Source: Cyrtodaria siliqua
Taxonomy: Eukaryota > Mollusca > Bivalvia > Adapedonta > Hiatellidae
Direction: 5' to 3'
Assembly: GCA_037043455.1 (NCBI GenBank)
Contig: JAWPHD010005600.1
Location: 96,084 to 160,083 of the forward strand
Length of the DNA stretch: 64,000 nt
Below, in pieces: positions 1-11,116 of this stretch; the stretch's first letter is position 1; each line of letters starts with the position of its first letter. Below the pieces are notes generated by a model. It searched no databases and was not told where the DNA came from. It was given only the letters and a program-made list of their open reading frames with translations. The position numbers were made by a program, and so were the translations under genes.

Positions 1-520
1 TACTTTCAAAGACCTTCAATTTAATACCAATGATGACACACTTGATGATGTCCTATGTTTTACCCCTGTGACCCGCAGCCCCTCAGGCAAGTATTGTTGA
101 GCATGTTAAATACATGATACACTTTAGAGTTATATTTAGTGTAGCCTGAATGGCTGATATCTGTACCAAATTGTAAACATAATGATCAACCTGTCAGCAC
201 GTAGAAGTAAGAGCATTTTATGCACGTCTGACCTTTGACCTAGCCCCCTGCCCACCCCACAGGTGTCAAATGAAAATTATAAAACTGCCATAATGAGCAT
301 CCGTTTCATATGTAGAATGTACACTCCTACAGTGGGGTTTATCTGTTCTGCAATGTAAGTACAAACATGCCTGCTCTATATTTGAAACTTTCACTGAAAA
401 CACAATTTGATTGAAGACAAAATGTGTCTGAGGAAAACGTACAGCGACAGCAGATATCAACAAGAAATATCACTGTGACAAATGCGCACACCCACCCACC
501 CCCTCCCCCACCGAAGTGGT
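1..520. other. no gene seen; diverged repeat-like DNA
   Basis: AT-rich sequence with no exon-like open frame, RNA gene or clear element end. A short C-rich stretch near 485-515 (ccacc repeats) is the only compositional feature. The left edge may hold the tail of an upstream repeat array. Confidence 0.5.
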
Positions 521-527
521 TTTGACC

Positions 528-800
528 TTTGACCTCTAAGTGTGACCTTGGCCTTGGAGCCATGGACCTGGATTTTGCGCGCGACACATGGTCTTGTTGT
601 GGTGAGCACATGTGCCAAGTTATTTGAAATCCGTCCATGAATGTCGGAGTTATTAACCGGACACAAAAGCACTTCTTTTTTACCTTTGACCTCTAAGTGT
701 GACCTTGACCTTGGAGCCACAGACCTGGATTTTGTGCACGACACATTGTCTTGTTGTGGTGAGCACTTGGGCCGTTATTTGAAAAGCTATTGACCAGACA
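528..800. repeat. degenerate direct repeat, about 157 bp period
   Basis: Two diverged units are visible, aligned at the block starting gacctctaag at 531 and again at 688. Both continue into similar 'gaccttg(g/a)ccttggagcc' and 'gacacat(g/t)gtcttgttgtggtgagcac' text. The tgaccttgacc-type phrasing recurs in other arrays of the window (13.1-13.7 kb and 55.8-56.2 kb). Non-coding. Confidence 0.7.
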
Positions 801-964
801 TGATTGTACGGACTGACAGACTAACTGACAGACGGTGCGACTACTACTTGCCACCCTTCGGGAGCATAAAAAGACAAAGCAATATGGAGGAGTGATCAAT
901 GTTTGAACCTGTACCAAGACAGTGCCTGACAGGTGCACACAGATGGGTTTAATCATGCTCGACT

Positions 965-1740
965 TGAGTTAGGTTTTTGATCGAATCTCTCACGTATGCC
1001 TTCTCGCCAAGCTTGACCATTATGAGATAAGAGGCAATACATTTCACTGGACCCAATCCTTCCTGTCAAACAGAAGTCAACAAGTACTAGACGAGGGAGC
1101 GACATCAGACAAAGCACCAGAAGTCAGGGCACTGTACTAGGCCCACTCCTCTTCCTGCTCTTTATTAAGATCTGCCAGACTGTTTCAGTTCTAAGACCAG
1201 ATTATTTGCAGATGATCGAGATGATTGCATTAATACAGAGCAATCAAGACTACAGAGGACAAGACCAGGGCTTTTTTAACCTATTTAAGTGGGGTCAAAA
1301 TTGGGCCTATTCCCAATTTAAAAAAACCTCTACATGCATTTTCCCAATTCTGAGTAAAAAAAATCCCATACCTTTTAATGAAAGTTTTCCTCTAAAAAAC
1401 ATTCCCCTAAATAGCAAAAATCACGCTCTGTTTTCCCCCAATTTAAACAATCTCGCACTTCTTTTCCCTAAAATCAGCAGGCCTAGGCCTTTTCCAAATT
1501 TTCTCGAAAAAAGCCCTGAGTACCAAGTTACAGGATCTCTTGATGAGGCTAGCCAATTGGGAACATACATGGAGCATGCTATTCTATTCCGACAAATACA
1601 ATGTCCGTAGAGTCAGCAGAGAATGCTCTCCAGTCATATTTAACAACAGACTAACTGTCACCAAGCACTAGATGTTGCAAGTACAGCTAAATATCTTAGG
1701 AGTGTACCTTGACAGCTATGGCATAATCAACTTAAAATAA
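965..1740 (+). mobile_element. decayed non-LTR retrotransposon reverse-transcriptase fragment
   Basis: Conceptual translation, with frameshifts, gives a recognisable LINE reverse-transcriptase core: an 'FDRISHVCLLAKLDHYEIRG' segment following the AFD position, an 'FLSNRSQQV' segment, a 'VLGPLLFLLFI' segment, and a degenerate FADD box near 1201-1215. The thumb-like segment 'LANWEHTW..FYSDKYNVRRV' resumes at about 1535. Stop codons and frameshifts show it is dead. It is interrupted by a 253 bp element at 1266-1518. It resembles CR1/Jockey-type reverse transcriptases in general terms; the clade is not assigned. Confidence 0.8.
1266..1518. mobile_element. MITE with CAGGGCTTTTTT termini, inside LINE fragment
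   Basis: Perfect 12 bp terminal inverted repeats, CAGGGCTTTTTT at 1266 and AAAAAAGCCCTG ending at 1518, bound a 253 bp non-coding segment that splits the surrounding reverse-transcriptase frame. CAGGG termini are typical of hAT elements. No clean target duplication is seen next to the repeats. A looser resemblance between caagactacag before and caagttacag after may be a degraded or larger duplication. Confidence 0.7.
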
Positions 1741-2000
1741 ACAACAATAAAATGAATCCTGTATTTCGGTTTTTTTAACGGTTAGAAGCCATTTTAGAAG
1801 TGGCAAATGTAATGTTTGTACAGGGCTCTATATGACACCATAGTACTAATGCTGTATTGTACTGAAATAACTTGTCGTCCAGGTATTAAAGGCTATCGAT
1901 TATACACTGTAGTTACTGATTTTTACTAGGCTTATCATGGCGGTCCTATCATGATGCGTAGTGAGAGAGCTGCAAAGAGGCACACCTATCAGGTATTATA

Positions 2001-2246
2001 TACTGAGGGAAAAATGTTCAGCAAGTTTTTGTTGCACCCTGGAAATAATACATTTTTGGTTGTAAAATCAAGAAACTATTACCATAGACACAATATTTTA
2101 TTAAACACACATCAATAACAGTCGAACATCTAATTCTTAATGACGTGACGTCAAGCCCGTAATGTTCCAAAATGTCAGTATATGTTCAGACTTGTATACA
2201 GTATTATTTCATCTGAAAAACTTGCTCATTTTTTTTTCCCTCAGTA
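2001..2246. mobile_element. mariner-like MITE, TA target
   Basis: Termini TACTGAGGGAAAAA at 2001 and its inverse ending at 2246 (CCCTCAGTA) are flanked by TA on both sides (1999-2000 and 2247-2248). The inverted similarity continues inward through a 'cagcaag/cttgctca' block. It is 246 bp long with no coding capacity. A TA duplication and a TACTSAG start fit Tc1/mariner-type non-autonomous elements and match the style of elements at 26623 and 54702. Confidence 0.75.
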
Positions 2247-2800
2247 TATATCCATCTTTAACTTGACTATAATATTAGATATTTTATATCACCAGAAAGC
2301 CAAATAAATTTTATTTCTAATGAGGTGTAATTTTATATCAAATAACGTTTACATATACAGGCAATATCTCGAGATAGAAACGAAATAAAACACAATTTTT
2401 GTTTTCTTAACGAGTTTCCGCAAATCACTGTGCGTCCTTTTTTGGCCATGGTACAACTATTATTTAATGAATAAGTGCATGTATGTTTAATGACAGAAAT
2501 GCATATCATTGGTTTCACGGTAAGTTGTTTATCTGCTGACAGCTCTTGTAAAATGAGCATTTCTCCTATTTTTAAATGTCATCTCGGTTGACTGCGTAGT
2601 ATCTTGTTGCTGCTGTGGCGGTGAGGTGGGGTGTCTGGACGACATCCGCTACGTGATTTCTGCCATTAAACTACTGGGCTGGTATAGTTTTGGTAGCCCA
2701 GTTTGGGGCCACACCCACCACAGTATGACCTCTGCGCCGCACATACACTCCGACAGACAGAACATCTTCCATCTTTAATCAGAGTCTTTCATCTTCAGCG
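2247..2800. other. no gene seen; possible upstream region
   Basis: No element ends or RNA genes are recognised. From about 2600 to 2800 the sequence is richer in G+C and CpG than its surroundings, as expected for a promoter or 5' UTR next to the possible first exon at 2801. That reading is inference. Confidence 0.3.
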
Positions 2801-2990
2801 ATGATAACGCTGAGGCATTTGGTGTCTCGCGGCTTCCGACTTCTGTGTAGCCATCAGGTGATGTGCTGTGATGGGACGCAGGAGACATCTTCCTCTCGGT
2901 CAGATGACACTCCGGTTACTAAACCGCAAATTACTGCTGGTTCAGTAGTGCCGTATTACTCCATAGAGGACCCAGGAGAATATTGCAATG
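2801..2990 (+). CDS. possible first exon of an unrecognised, mitochondria-directed-looking protein
   Basis: An ATG at 2801 opens a 63-codon frame ending at a candidate donor (aatg|gtatac, 2991). The N terminus MITLRHLVSRGFRLLCSHQ is rich in Arg, Leu and Ser, lacks acidic residues, and looks like a mitochondrial presequence. A polar stretch and an 'SVVPYYSIEDPGEYCN' segment follow. I do not recognise the protein. No partner exon was found: the open frame past 2990 runs straight into a hairpin repeat, so coding there is unlikely. It may be a real first exon whose remaining exons I cannot see, or a chance frame in a G+C-rich patch. Confidence 0.3.
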
Positions 2991-3015
2991 GTATACTGCA
3001 GTCTTTGAATAAATC

Positions 3016-3061
3016 CACTAGCCCGAAGCCCGGGGCGAGTAAACTGTCATTCGGGCTAGTG
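3016..3061. repeat. perfect 12 bp inverted repeat (hairpin)
   Basis: CACTAGCCCGAA at 3016-3027 pairs exactly with TTCGGGCTAGTG at 3050-3061 across a 22-base loop. Similar 'cactag/cgag' wording occurs at the ends of the hAT-like element 3920-5270, so this may be a solo end of a related family. Confidence 0.7.
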
Positions 3062-3914
3062 ATTTTTGTTTTTTAATTTATGTAGTCGGGCTAAAGGAAC
3101 ATGTACCGGTTTTCATTGAGTATATACCGGGTTCTCAATAGACGAGTACACACACGTTTTGACGCATGGAAATTCAATCCGACCCAATTCTGACGCAGCT
3201 AGCCTAATTGACCACCTGTGCGTTTTTATGATGCGCATGTATTTGCTTCCAAGCATCAATCCAATACACATGTACCTATTTTCGATAGTCCAAACATCAC
3301 AACAATGAGCACGTGCTGCATAACAGTGATTGTCACCTTGCCTGACGACCTTGATCGCCTCTCGACCAATCAAATTCACTGCCGTCGCAGCTTGTGGCAC
3401 AGAGGCGGAAATAACCTGTCTGTAAATGGTGTCACTGTGTAATCTAATCGCTGCTATTGTGTCAATAATTTAACGATTATCTTTGAAGTTTATGATGCTT
3501 TGTACGGGTGGAGACTTTTATGAATTGATTGGATTAACTGTTTAATTGATTGCTACTGGCTTCTGGTTGATTACCGGTTAATTAGTCTGAACTGAGATAG
3601 AACAAATGCTAGCGGTCAAACATGTGAAAAGATAAAATCGGCAAAAATAAAAATTAAATTGATTTGTGTTTGTTGTTTGTTTATTTGTGTTTGTTGTTTG
3701 TTAATTTTGTTTTACGCACATTTTAAAGAACAAAGAAATACAATTTTAATGAGGATAATTTAAATATTTATAAATCGCAAAATGTACATAAACAGAGTGT
3801 TTTTTAACCTGGGTTATCGTTCAGTCAAAACTTACCGGACATTGCGCATTGTGATGTTTTGTGTTTAGGTGCTATTTTTGTGCTATCGAGTAACAAACTT
3901 TATAAATTTATGTA
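3062..3914. other. no gene seen
   Basis: Unique-looking AT-rich sequence. The short open frames at 3113-3442 overlap on opposite strands, lack exon signals and have no recognisable protein character. Confidence 0.4.
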
Positions 3915-3919
3915 TGTTC

Positions 3920-5270
3920 CAGGCCTGTAAAATTCCACTCGTCCGCTCGTCATGACGAGTGACTAGTCAGGCCGGGCGAGTGGATATTTCCTTCTGGTCG
4001 TCCTTACGGACGAGTGACTTTTGACATAAGTAACAAAATAAATCAAGTCTTTATTGTTTCCTTTTATTGAGACGAAGTAATTCCACAAAGCGTTTGCTTA
4101 AACTATATAAATAGCTGATAAATTACACTCAAATACACCGGAAGTAAACATGAAAATACTGGTTACCCATGGTTACTTTGGTGATAGGGTATAAAGCCGA
4201 GATTTTCGAAGTTCGAATACTGTCGTGATCGAATTATCCAATATAAACTAGTAGTTTTTATCAATAAAACACTGTAAAGGGACCTTATACTTGATAAGAC
4301 GGCATTTTCCGATAAAACTTGTCGAAGAAAATAGACATGTCTATACAATGTTTTTAGAGGAGAGTTGGTGGAGATGACAAAAAAATACAAATAGAGAAAG
4401 TGAATAGACAATTGCATAAATTAAAACTGCAATAAATGATATTATGATACTACCAAATGCTAGCGTGTTTTGCAGGAGAAAAAACTGGAGGATACATAGT
4501 TGTATTATCACAGTGACTTAGGCCTAAAAAAAAAAGATGTGTGTTTCTGGTTTCACCCTGTCAAAAAGTTAGGGTAGGTAGGTAGGAAAAAGTTTTGTTT
4601 TTTTTAGATATTTTTTTTAGATATATTTTTCGCATATATTATGCCATTTTTGTACTAAGGCAACTTCTTGATAATCTTTGCAAACAGTTTGGATCCAGAT
4701 TAGATGCTTAACAACTCTGTGTCTCATCAGGATACAAACTGTTTGACACTTGTTAAGTTTAAACTATGAATTCATGTTAAATTGATGCTAATAAAATTAC
4801 CATTTTGAATAAAAAACATTTGTTGTTTGATTGTAAGATTGAGATGGAAAAAAAACACACAAAAAACATTTTTTTCTTTCTTTTTTTTATCTCGCTAAAA
4901 ATATTTAGGGTCAGCGGTGAAAAAGGAGGGGCGGTCGGGAAACCAGAAACACGCATATTTTTTTTAGGCCTTACATAAACAGTTGCTTTTGAAATGTTAA
5001 AATGATGTCATATCTTATTGTAAGTGCCTTTCATAATTATTTAGTGGACAAGCTAGTCATACCTTAGATGGGATCTAGTCATTTATTGATACTTTGATGA
5101 TATTACATATAGTTTGTTTATCTAAATAAAGTGTTATTGATTGACACTGATTTACCTTGTCTAGCACTAGCGATAAGCAAAAATATGAAGGCGATTCCTG
5201 TTCAAAATTAAGGGCGAGTACAAAGTTGATAAGGCAAGTAGATTATTTTTTCACTAGTCCTGCAGGCCTG
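3920..5270. mobile_element. hAT-like non-autonomous element with 5 bp target duplication
   Basis: Ends CAGGCCTGT at 3920 and its inverse GCAGGCCTG ending at 5270 are flanked by exact 5 bp repeats TGTTC (3915-3919 and 5271-5275). Subterminal DNA is rich in short palindromes built on 'actcgt/acgagt' (3935-4020) and has related text near 5215-5260. It is 1,351 bp long with no transposase. A separate Harbinger-like MITE (4521-4970) is nested inside, so this element is older. Confidence 0.75.
4521..4970. mobile_element. PIF/Harbinger-like MITE, TTA target
   Basis: The left end GGCCTAAAAAAA and the inverse right end TTTTTTAGGCC are followed inward by matching 'tgtgtttctggttt' / 'aaaccagaaacacg' text, giving inverted repeats of roughly 35 bp. 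TTA flanks both sides (4518-4520 and 4971-4973). It is 450 bp and non-coding. A 3 bp TWA duplication is the hallmark of PIF/Harbinger elements. Confidence 0.85.
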
Positions 5271-5275
5271 TGTTC

Positions 5276-6865
5276 AATACACAAATAGCGCAAAGAAGTA
5301 TATTTTCGTTTATGTCATCGCAGTCTACCAAAGGGCCTGTTGGGGATGCACTGTCTGACCCCGAAAAAGCAGAAAATAAGAGAGCTTGTGTTATAATTAA
5401 ACCAACAACTTATAATATATAATAACACCAATAACTTATAATATTAACAAATGTGGACACCAATTTATTAAACAGCCTTACATAACTTTGAATCTTGACA
5501 TAATGACATTATTGTAAAATGGAATAGTCGTTTTTTAAGTTCAAATACATATCCTTGTACATCTTTCTTGGCATTAAATATTTACAGAATTCACTAAAAT
5601 TAAAGTTTAAAGGATGTTTTATAAAACGGAGCTTCGATTTGTTTGATTTGTATTTGACTTTTGACATTTCAATTTTGACCCTTGGGATTTTTTAGTCAAG
5701 GGTCATATGACTCTTCACTTTTAAAGTCTATTGAGAACCACAGGTACCCTGTGTTGAGAACCCTGTATATAACAATTCGGGCTATTGACACAAACACTTT
5801 AATTCATAGACTGATACTGGCGTATAGGGTTGGCAAGGCGACCCTATACAAACAGCCAACAAGAGTGTCATCAGTGCCCACACTGCGACGTGCACGCGTG
5901 AACATCCAGGTAGAGCCCGGTTGCGACTCCTTTGACAGGGGAAATAACTCTTTAACAACACCGTGCCAGAGGATATTTCGATACAGAATTTATGAAGTGT
6001 TTAGTTATTTTCTTTCTAAAACACCCATACACCTTGATTTATTTCTATATACTTTCAATAAATTGCACATACCACCACCGTAGACGCCTCCACTCATTGT
6101 AAATGCTCGAAAAGTCAAATAAACAAAAGAAAATATAACTTTTCACCGGCAAATCTTAACTTCCGGTTGAAAAGCGTTTTGATTGATTGTCGTATTTTAG
6201 CATTTTTAAATTCTGAACTTACTTAAATACTATTTCAAAGGAAACATCATATCAAACACAAACATTTTTTTCGATTAGAAAGTCTTTAAAATAGCATTTT
6301 GATATTATTAGTAAATTCGATAATCACGACATTGATCGCTTTCAATCAAACGCATCCGAGGACAAATTGATCAGAAAATTTTGATATTTCTTCTAAATTC
6401 TATTGTATTAAAGGCCTGTTGGTAAATATTATTATGTAAACGAATTAATATTAAATATTGTCTTACGTTTGACTAATTAGCATAGTTGTTCCTTCCAGAC
6501 AACGGAAATAATCAATATTTACTTAAAAAGTTTTCTCCGTATCACTGGAGTGCTTGGTTGTTTTAACTTTAAAGTTTGAACCAGTTTTACACCAAAGTTT
6601 GCATTTTAATTATATACTCCTAAGTCCCATATATCATTTTTTAACACTTAGGCCGTGTTTCACCAACCTAACCGCTCGTTACCGGTAGGGCCCCAAACCG
6701 CTCACTCTGCTGTGCGTGCAAGAGGACTGGAAGCACTTGCAGAGTTGATAAAAATACTGCCGGTAATATTATTACTAATACTATTATGCAGACATTCCAA
6801 AAAGTCCTGTTCCGACGGACAATTTGTCGGGTGATTATTGGTCGGACCGGTAAAAAAAATTCAGT
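5276..6865. other. no gene seen; one perfect hairpin
   Basis: AT-rich sequence. A 9 bp perfect inverted repeat, GTATAGGGT (5822-5830) and ACCCTATAC (5841-5849), has a 10-base loop. The open frame at 5682-6083 runs across this hairpin and shows no domain, so I do not call it a gene. Flanks around 6790-6870 and 7971-8000 share 'ggaccggta' and 'tgtccggtaat' wording and may be one older repeat split by the element at 6871. Confidence 0.4.
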
Positions 6866-6870
6866 GTTTC

Positions 6871-7965
6871 CAGGGCCTTCCCCAGCCATTTATGGCGTAG
6901 AGGCGCCGCAATCCCTTAACTTTTGAAACAGACATACCGCGATCCTTAATCTGACCGCGACCCTTTAAAACCGTGCCGCGATCCCTTAAAAGTGGTTCAA
7001 AACATTCATTTCCCAGTGTTAATTAATGACATATCTGATCATATAACGCCTTGAGGCATAAACTCCTGACAAGCATACGTCCTTAGCTCCTGATTGGAGT
7101 GTTTTCGAGGCTGGATTAGAGAGGCAGAGGTGTTAATTACCTCCGCGATAAGGGTCTAATTCAAGAATTCAACCATGCGTACATGACCTGTAAACGTATT
7201 ACGTCATCAAATGTGAAAACAATTTACTTATGTTATATTTTATTGTAGCGTTGAATTAACGTGCCTCTATTCATTTTATCGCGTTTTAAATAGATAATGA
7301 TGAGAAAATAATCTCACAAACGCAAATTATTCGATAATCACATAAAATTATAGGAATCTCTGGGTTGCAGATTACAAATTTAGGTTACTTATGAATAAAG
7401 ACAGCAATTTTATAACTTTTAAATAAACTTATAACCGTTATAACCATTTCCTACCTTTTTTTTAGAAAACGCTAATGGCTTGATGCCGTTAACATGACTT
7501 AGACGTTAAGTTATTGTAAGACAATGTCAGTGTAAAATGTTGATGTAAATCCGGATAGTCCTTATTTCGGATGCTTAAAAAACACACGACACTGCGTTTT
7601 CAAGTGTGTTTTTTTTAAATGTTATTCACTTAAAAATAATATAATTATTCCTGCTTAACTTAACCACATCTATTATGATTATGAAGTGTTTATAAGATAA
7701 AAAAAATCTAGAACAGCAAAGGAAACGATGTATAAAGTTGAGTATTATCTTCTTTCAAAAAAAAAAAAACAGTAAAAACATCTACATGTACTATCTATGG
7801 CAGACTGGTAGATATATTTAAAACATGTTTTAAATGTATTTTTATTTTACTTCAAAACATGAAGAAAAAAATCGACATGCAGGAGGGGACCCCCGCCCGC
7901 ACCCACCCCACATCCTCGCGCGTTAAATGCCACTATCCCTTAAAAAAATCCTGGGGAAGGCCCTG
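6871..7965. mobile_element. hAT-like non-autonomous element, 1,095 bp
   Basis: Perfect 15 bp terminal inverted repeats (CAGGGCCTTCCCCAG at 6871, inverse ending at 7965) are flanked by exact 5 bp duplications GTTTC (6866-6870 and 7966-7970). Subterminal 'cgcgatcccttaa' motifs repeat near the left end (6905-6985) and have inverse counterparts near the right end. The interior is AT-rich and has no transposase. The 5 bp duplication is shared with 3920-5270 and 10644-11021. Confidence 0.85.
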
Positions 7966-8192
7966 GTTTCTGGACACCCTGTCCGGTAATACTTCTGATA
8001 TGATATTTAAAAAAACACAAACAATTTTTGCTGCATGAATGCTAACCAAAAACAATACATTTAAAAGACAAAAATAACTACATTTCGTAGAAGCATTTCA
8101 AACTTCTATTCTCCATTGACGTGACATTTGTCTCCCTTCTATTTACTTCTGGTTGAAAAATAATATGTTTTCGCGTCAAAGGTCGATCTGAA

Positions 8193-8435
8193 GTGAAAGT
8201 GAACTCTTTACACTATGTTGAGGGCTCAGTCACATCTGCTGAGGATAGCAGATGTAAAAAGAATAAAAAATATGATTCCATCTCCTCACCAGCAGCAGAA
8301 CTAAACGACAGTGAATCGGACAGTAACATTGAACACTTGTCTATGGGGATGGATTCGGATTCTGATTACTTGAGTGATTTTATTGATGAAAAGGAAAATG
8401 AGGGAAAACTCATGAAATATGCTTTGGAATATTAA
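8193..8435 (+). CDS. small acidic open frame, doubtful
   Basis: An 80-codon frame from ATG 8193 to TAA 8433-8435. Residues 1-30 are mixed or basic (a CKKNKK patch). Residues 36-70 are strongly acidic with Ser-Asp runs (NDSESDSN, DSDSD) and no recognisable domain. It is not the missing N terminus of TSSC4, because the TSSC4 exon downstream already has its own well-placed ATG and this frame shows no donor before its stop. It could be the acidic N-terminal remnant of a transposase or a chance frame. Confidence 0.25.
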   Translation: MKVNSLHYVEGSVTSAEDSRCKKNKKYDSISSPAAELNDSESDSNIEHLSMGMDSDSDYLSDFIDEKENEGKLMKYALEY

Positions 8436-8664
8436 AGTTCAGTTACATGTAATAGAATTAGTTACATAAAAAAATACAATTAATATAATAAAATTTTCAC
8501 AATTTTTCTCTTCTTTTTTTAGTCCAATAGCACTTTTCGGAATGTCTGGTAATGTGTTTTGTGATATCACGGCATCGTGGGTTAAATAGCCTATTAAAGC
8601 TTGAATATAATTCATAAGTTTCCATTGCCAAAATGTTGACATTTAACTGATTTTCATGGTATAC

Positions 8665-9072
8665 GGACAAATGCCCCCCCCCCACCACCCCGGACAAATG
8701 CCCCCCTGCTCATTTTTGTATAGGAGGACAAAAAATGCCCCCTCATGTTTTTGTATAGGTGGACAAATGCCCCCCTGTACTTTTTACAAGGTGGACATAA
8801 GCCCCCACTGATAATTTTGCAAATTAAATACATGCAAAAGAATAATCACATAATTCACAGGTAATTCCCAGTTTGTAATTATTCAGAGCTATAAAAAAAA
8901 CAAAGTGTGACCAACACAAACAGATTAATTACTTACGAACTGGGAATATGTATCAGGGGGGCATTTGTCCTCCTATACAAAAACATGAGGGGGCATTTGT
9001 CCACCTATACAAAAATGAGCAGGGGGGCATTTGTCCGGGTGGGGGGGGGAGGGGGGGGGGGGGCATTTGTCC
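8665..9072. mobile_element. foldback element with C/G-tract arms
   Basis: A palindromic 408 bp segment. The left arm (8665-8815) has GGACAAATGCCCCCC units separated by 'tttttgtatagg'. The right arm (8956-9072) is the inverse, with GGGGGGCATTTGTCC units separated by 'cctatacaaaaa'. Even the centre is palindromic ('aattcccagtttgtaatta' at 8862 against 'taattacttacgaactggga' at 8926). G runs of up to 14 bases lie at 9039-9063. It is non-coding, and short open frames over it are artefacts of the repeats. Confidence 0.85.
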
Positions 9073-10468
9073 TAGATTCGATTTTCATTAGTGTTAAAAT
9101 TTGTTTTACTCGGTTTTTATCCTTAGGTTCTATAGTAAAATAAAAATATTTGGCAGTGTAAAACGTTGATAATTTTCAAGATTCAATTTTAAAAGATACT
9201 TTGAATCAGTTAAGAAAAATGTCATGACATATTCAGGTGTTCAAAATAAGCATGCAGTAAATACCTTAATTTTAACAATAAACTTGGTTGAACATCTAGG
9301 ATAAAGACCGAGTTAATCACCTACCAGAATTTAGAGGTGTGTCAAAGTTTTGACCAAAATAAATTCGCTATTAAAACTAGAAATTATCAACTTACTCCAA
9401 CATAACAGTCTTACTATTTCACAGGGACTGACATATTCATTTTCTTTTATTTAAAGGAGTTTGGCAGAGTCGTGGGAACAAAAAGGTATTTTCCAGACAG
9501 ACTACTTAACAGACTACTTAAATGTTTGTGCAGAATCATACATTAAATGGTTATAAATGGTCAGATATGGCTGAAAATTATCAAAAACTCCAAACTGTTG
9601 GCAAATTCTGCAAAATAGACATATAGTCTGAGCCCGAGGCTATAACTTTTTGAACAGACAGATAAAAAATCTTTAAAAGATTTATCTACCTTAGTAATTC
9701 CGTGAATACTAGTCTAGGTTACCAGATTATCGATTTAGTAAACGCTGATATTTTTCCCGCGATAATAGTGAGCATCTTTGTAAACAAGACATTAAGAGTC
9801 TAAATATGAATAGTTATTACCTAGAGGGGTATGTTGAATTGCGAGATATTGAATATCCAATCATATAGCAACAAAACCATGTGCACACTCTTAACTGTGA
9901 TGTAACCATGATTTTAACATCAGTTGTTTCCGTAACATGTTTCGGCCTAGTCAACATAGTTTAAGCAAGAGCGATACCTTGACTGTTCAGATTTTATGGA
10001 AATGAACGGAGATATATTTTCAATATGGCTTCCTGGGCGTTTTGCAGCAGAATACAAACATAAGAAATGAGAAATAAATAATCAATGATATTCAAAAATA
10101 TAAATTGTTGATATTTATTTATGTAGATCATCCTAGTGTAATTTCGATTTTCTTTTCCAACTAGTCCTTGCTTTAGGTTCAGACTATAAAATTCTGTTTT
10201 TGACTCTAACATTTTCTGCTAGGTGCACTATAGGTCTGAAGTACTATAAGGTATAAGGCTAAAAACTTTTAATTCTAAAAAACATTCAAAGGTGGAACTA
10301 TCAATTAAAACTTGGGTTGGAATAATGAAAATTGGCCACCCTACAGCGATAAAGTTTAACCCTTAACCCACTACATGTATAAAATGGACTGTTCTTTCTT
10401 TAAATTAAGACCATTCAATTTATGTGGCAAAAGGTTTTTTTGGGGGAAATGACTGATCAGCAGTTGGA
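9073..10468. other. no gene seen
   Basis: About 1.4 kb of AT-rich sequence with no exon-like frame, RNA gene or paired element ends that I can identify. Confidence 0.45.
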
Positions 10469-10515
10469 CATTGTAAACCCTGATCAGCCTCGCAGGCTGA
10501 TCTGGGTTTACAATG
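10469..10515. repeat. long near-perfect hairpin
   Basis: CATTGTAAACCCTGATCAGCC pairs with GGCTGATCTGGGTTTACAATG around a 5-base loop. The stem is about 21 bp with one mismatch. It probably marks the centre or end of a dispersed repeat. No protein context. Confidence 0.8.
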
Positions 10516-10643
10516 GACGCAATGGCTATTATAGTCATGCTTAGTGGATTAAGGATTAATGTACATACACCACTATGAAATCCTACTGGAGAGGTCTGAA
10601 AACAGTGCATTGATATCTTTGCATTATACTGTATGACTGTTAT

Positions 10644-11021
10644 CAGGGTTTTAAATTAACTTTTTTCAGCAACTAGTCCATAGGACAAGTCACCTACACA
10701 ATTTACTTGTCCCAAGTCAAATTTTCTTGTCCCCGCACTTCATGTAAAAGTGATACAAAAAACAAGATCAATCATGAAAGTGACATTACATTCCCTCAGT
10801 TGCATTCCACCAATGAAAACAAGATGTTTTTTATTTGTCATTTACAATGTGCTCGCCAATGTTTTGAAATTTTTTCAGCCACAAGTTTTAAAGGTGTAAA
10901 ATTCATTTTTTGTTCAAAAAATTTAGTTGTCCGTAGGACAGGTCACCTGGGACAATTAACTTGTCCCCAGTAGAATCTACATGGCACAGGACAAGGGGAC
11001 AACTGTTAATGTCAAACCCTG
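10644..11021. mobile_element. hAT-like MITE, 378 bp, 5 bp target duplication
   Basis: The left end CAGGGTTTTAAATTAAC and right end GTTAATGTCAAACCCTG are inverted repeats with two differences. Exact 5 bp flanks GTTAT are present (10639-10643 and 11022-11026). Internal 'ttgtcc' motifs (aggacaagtcacc, cttgtccc) occur near both ends. It lies 95 bp upstream of TSSC4 coding exon 1. Confidence 0.85.
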
Positions 11022-11116
11022 GTTATGGATGAGTTGTACAGTTCCTAGTTTTGGCTGTAACAGCCGCCCTCACTTATCACCTAACCTGAGTTTTATCATT
11101 TTTCATTTATTTTCAG

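Noticed and set aside
1206..1610. 134-codon plus-strand frame
   Set aside because: Chimera of a decayed reverse transcriptase and a MITE inserted in it.
5682..6083. 133-codon plus-strand frame
   Set aside because: No recognisable domain, spans a perfect hairpin, and lacks splice or start context.
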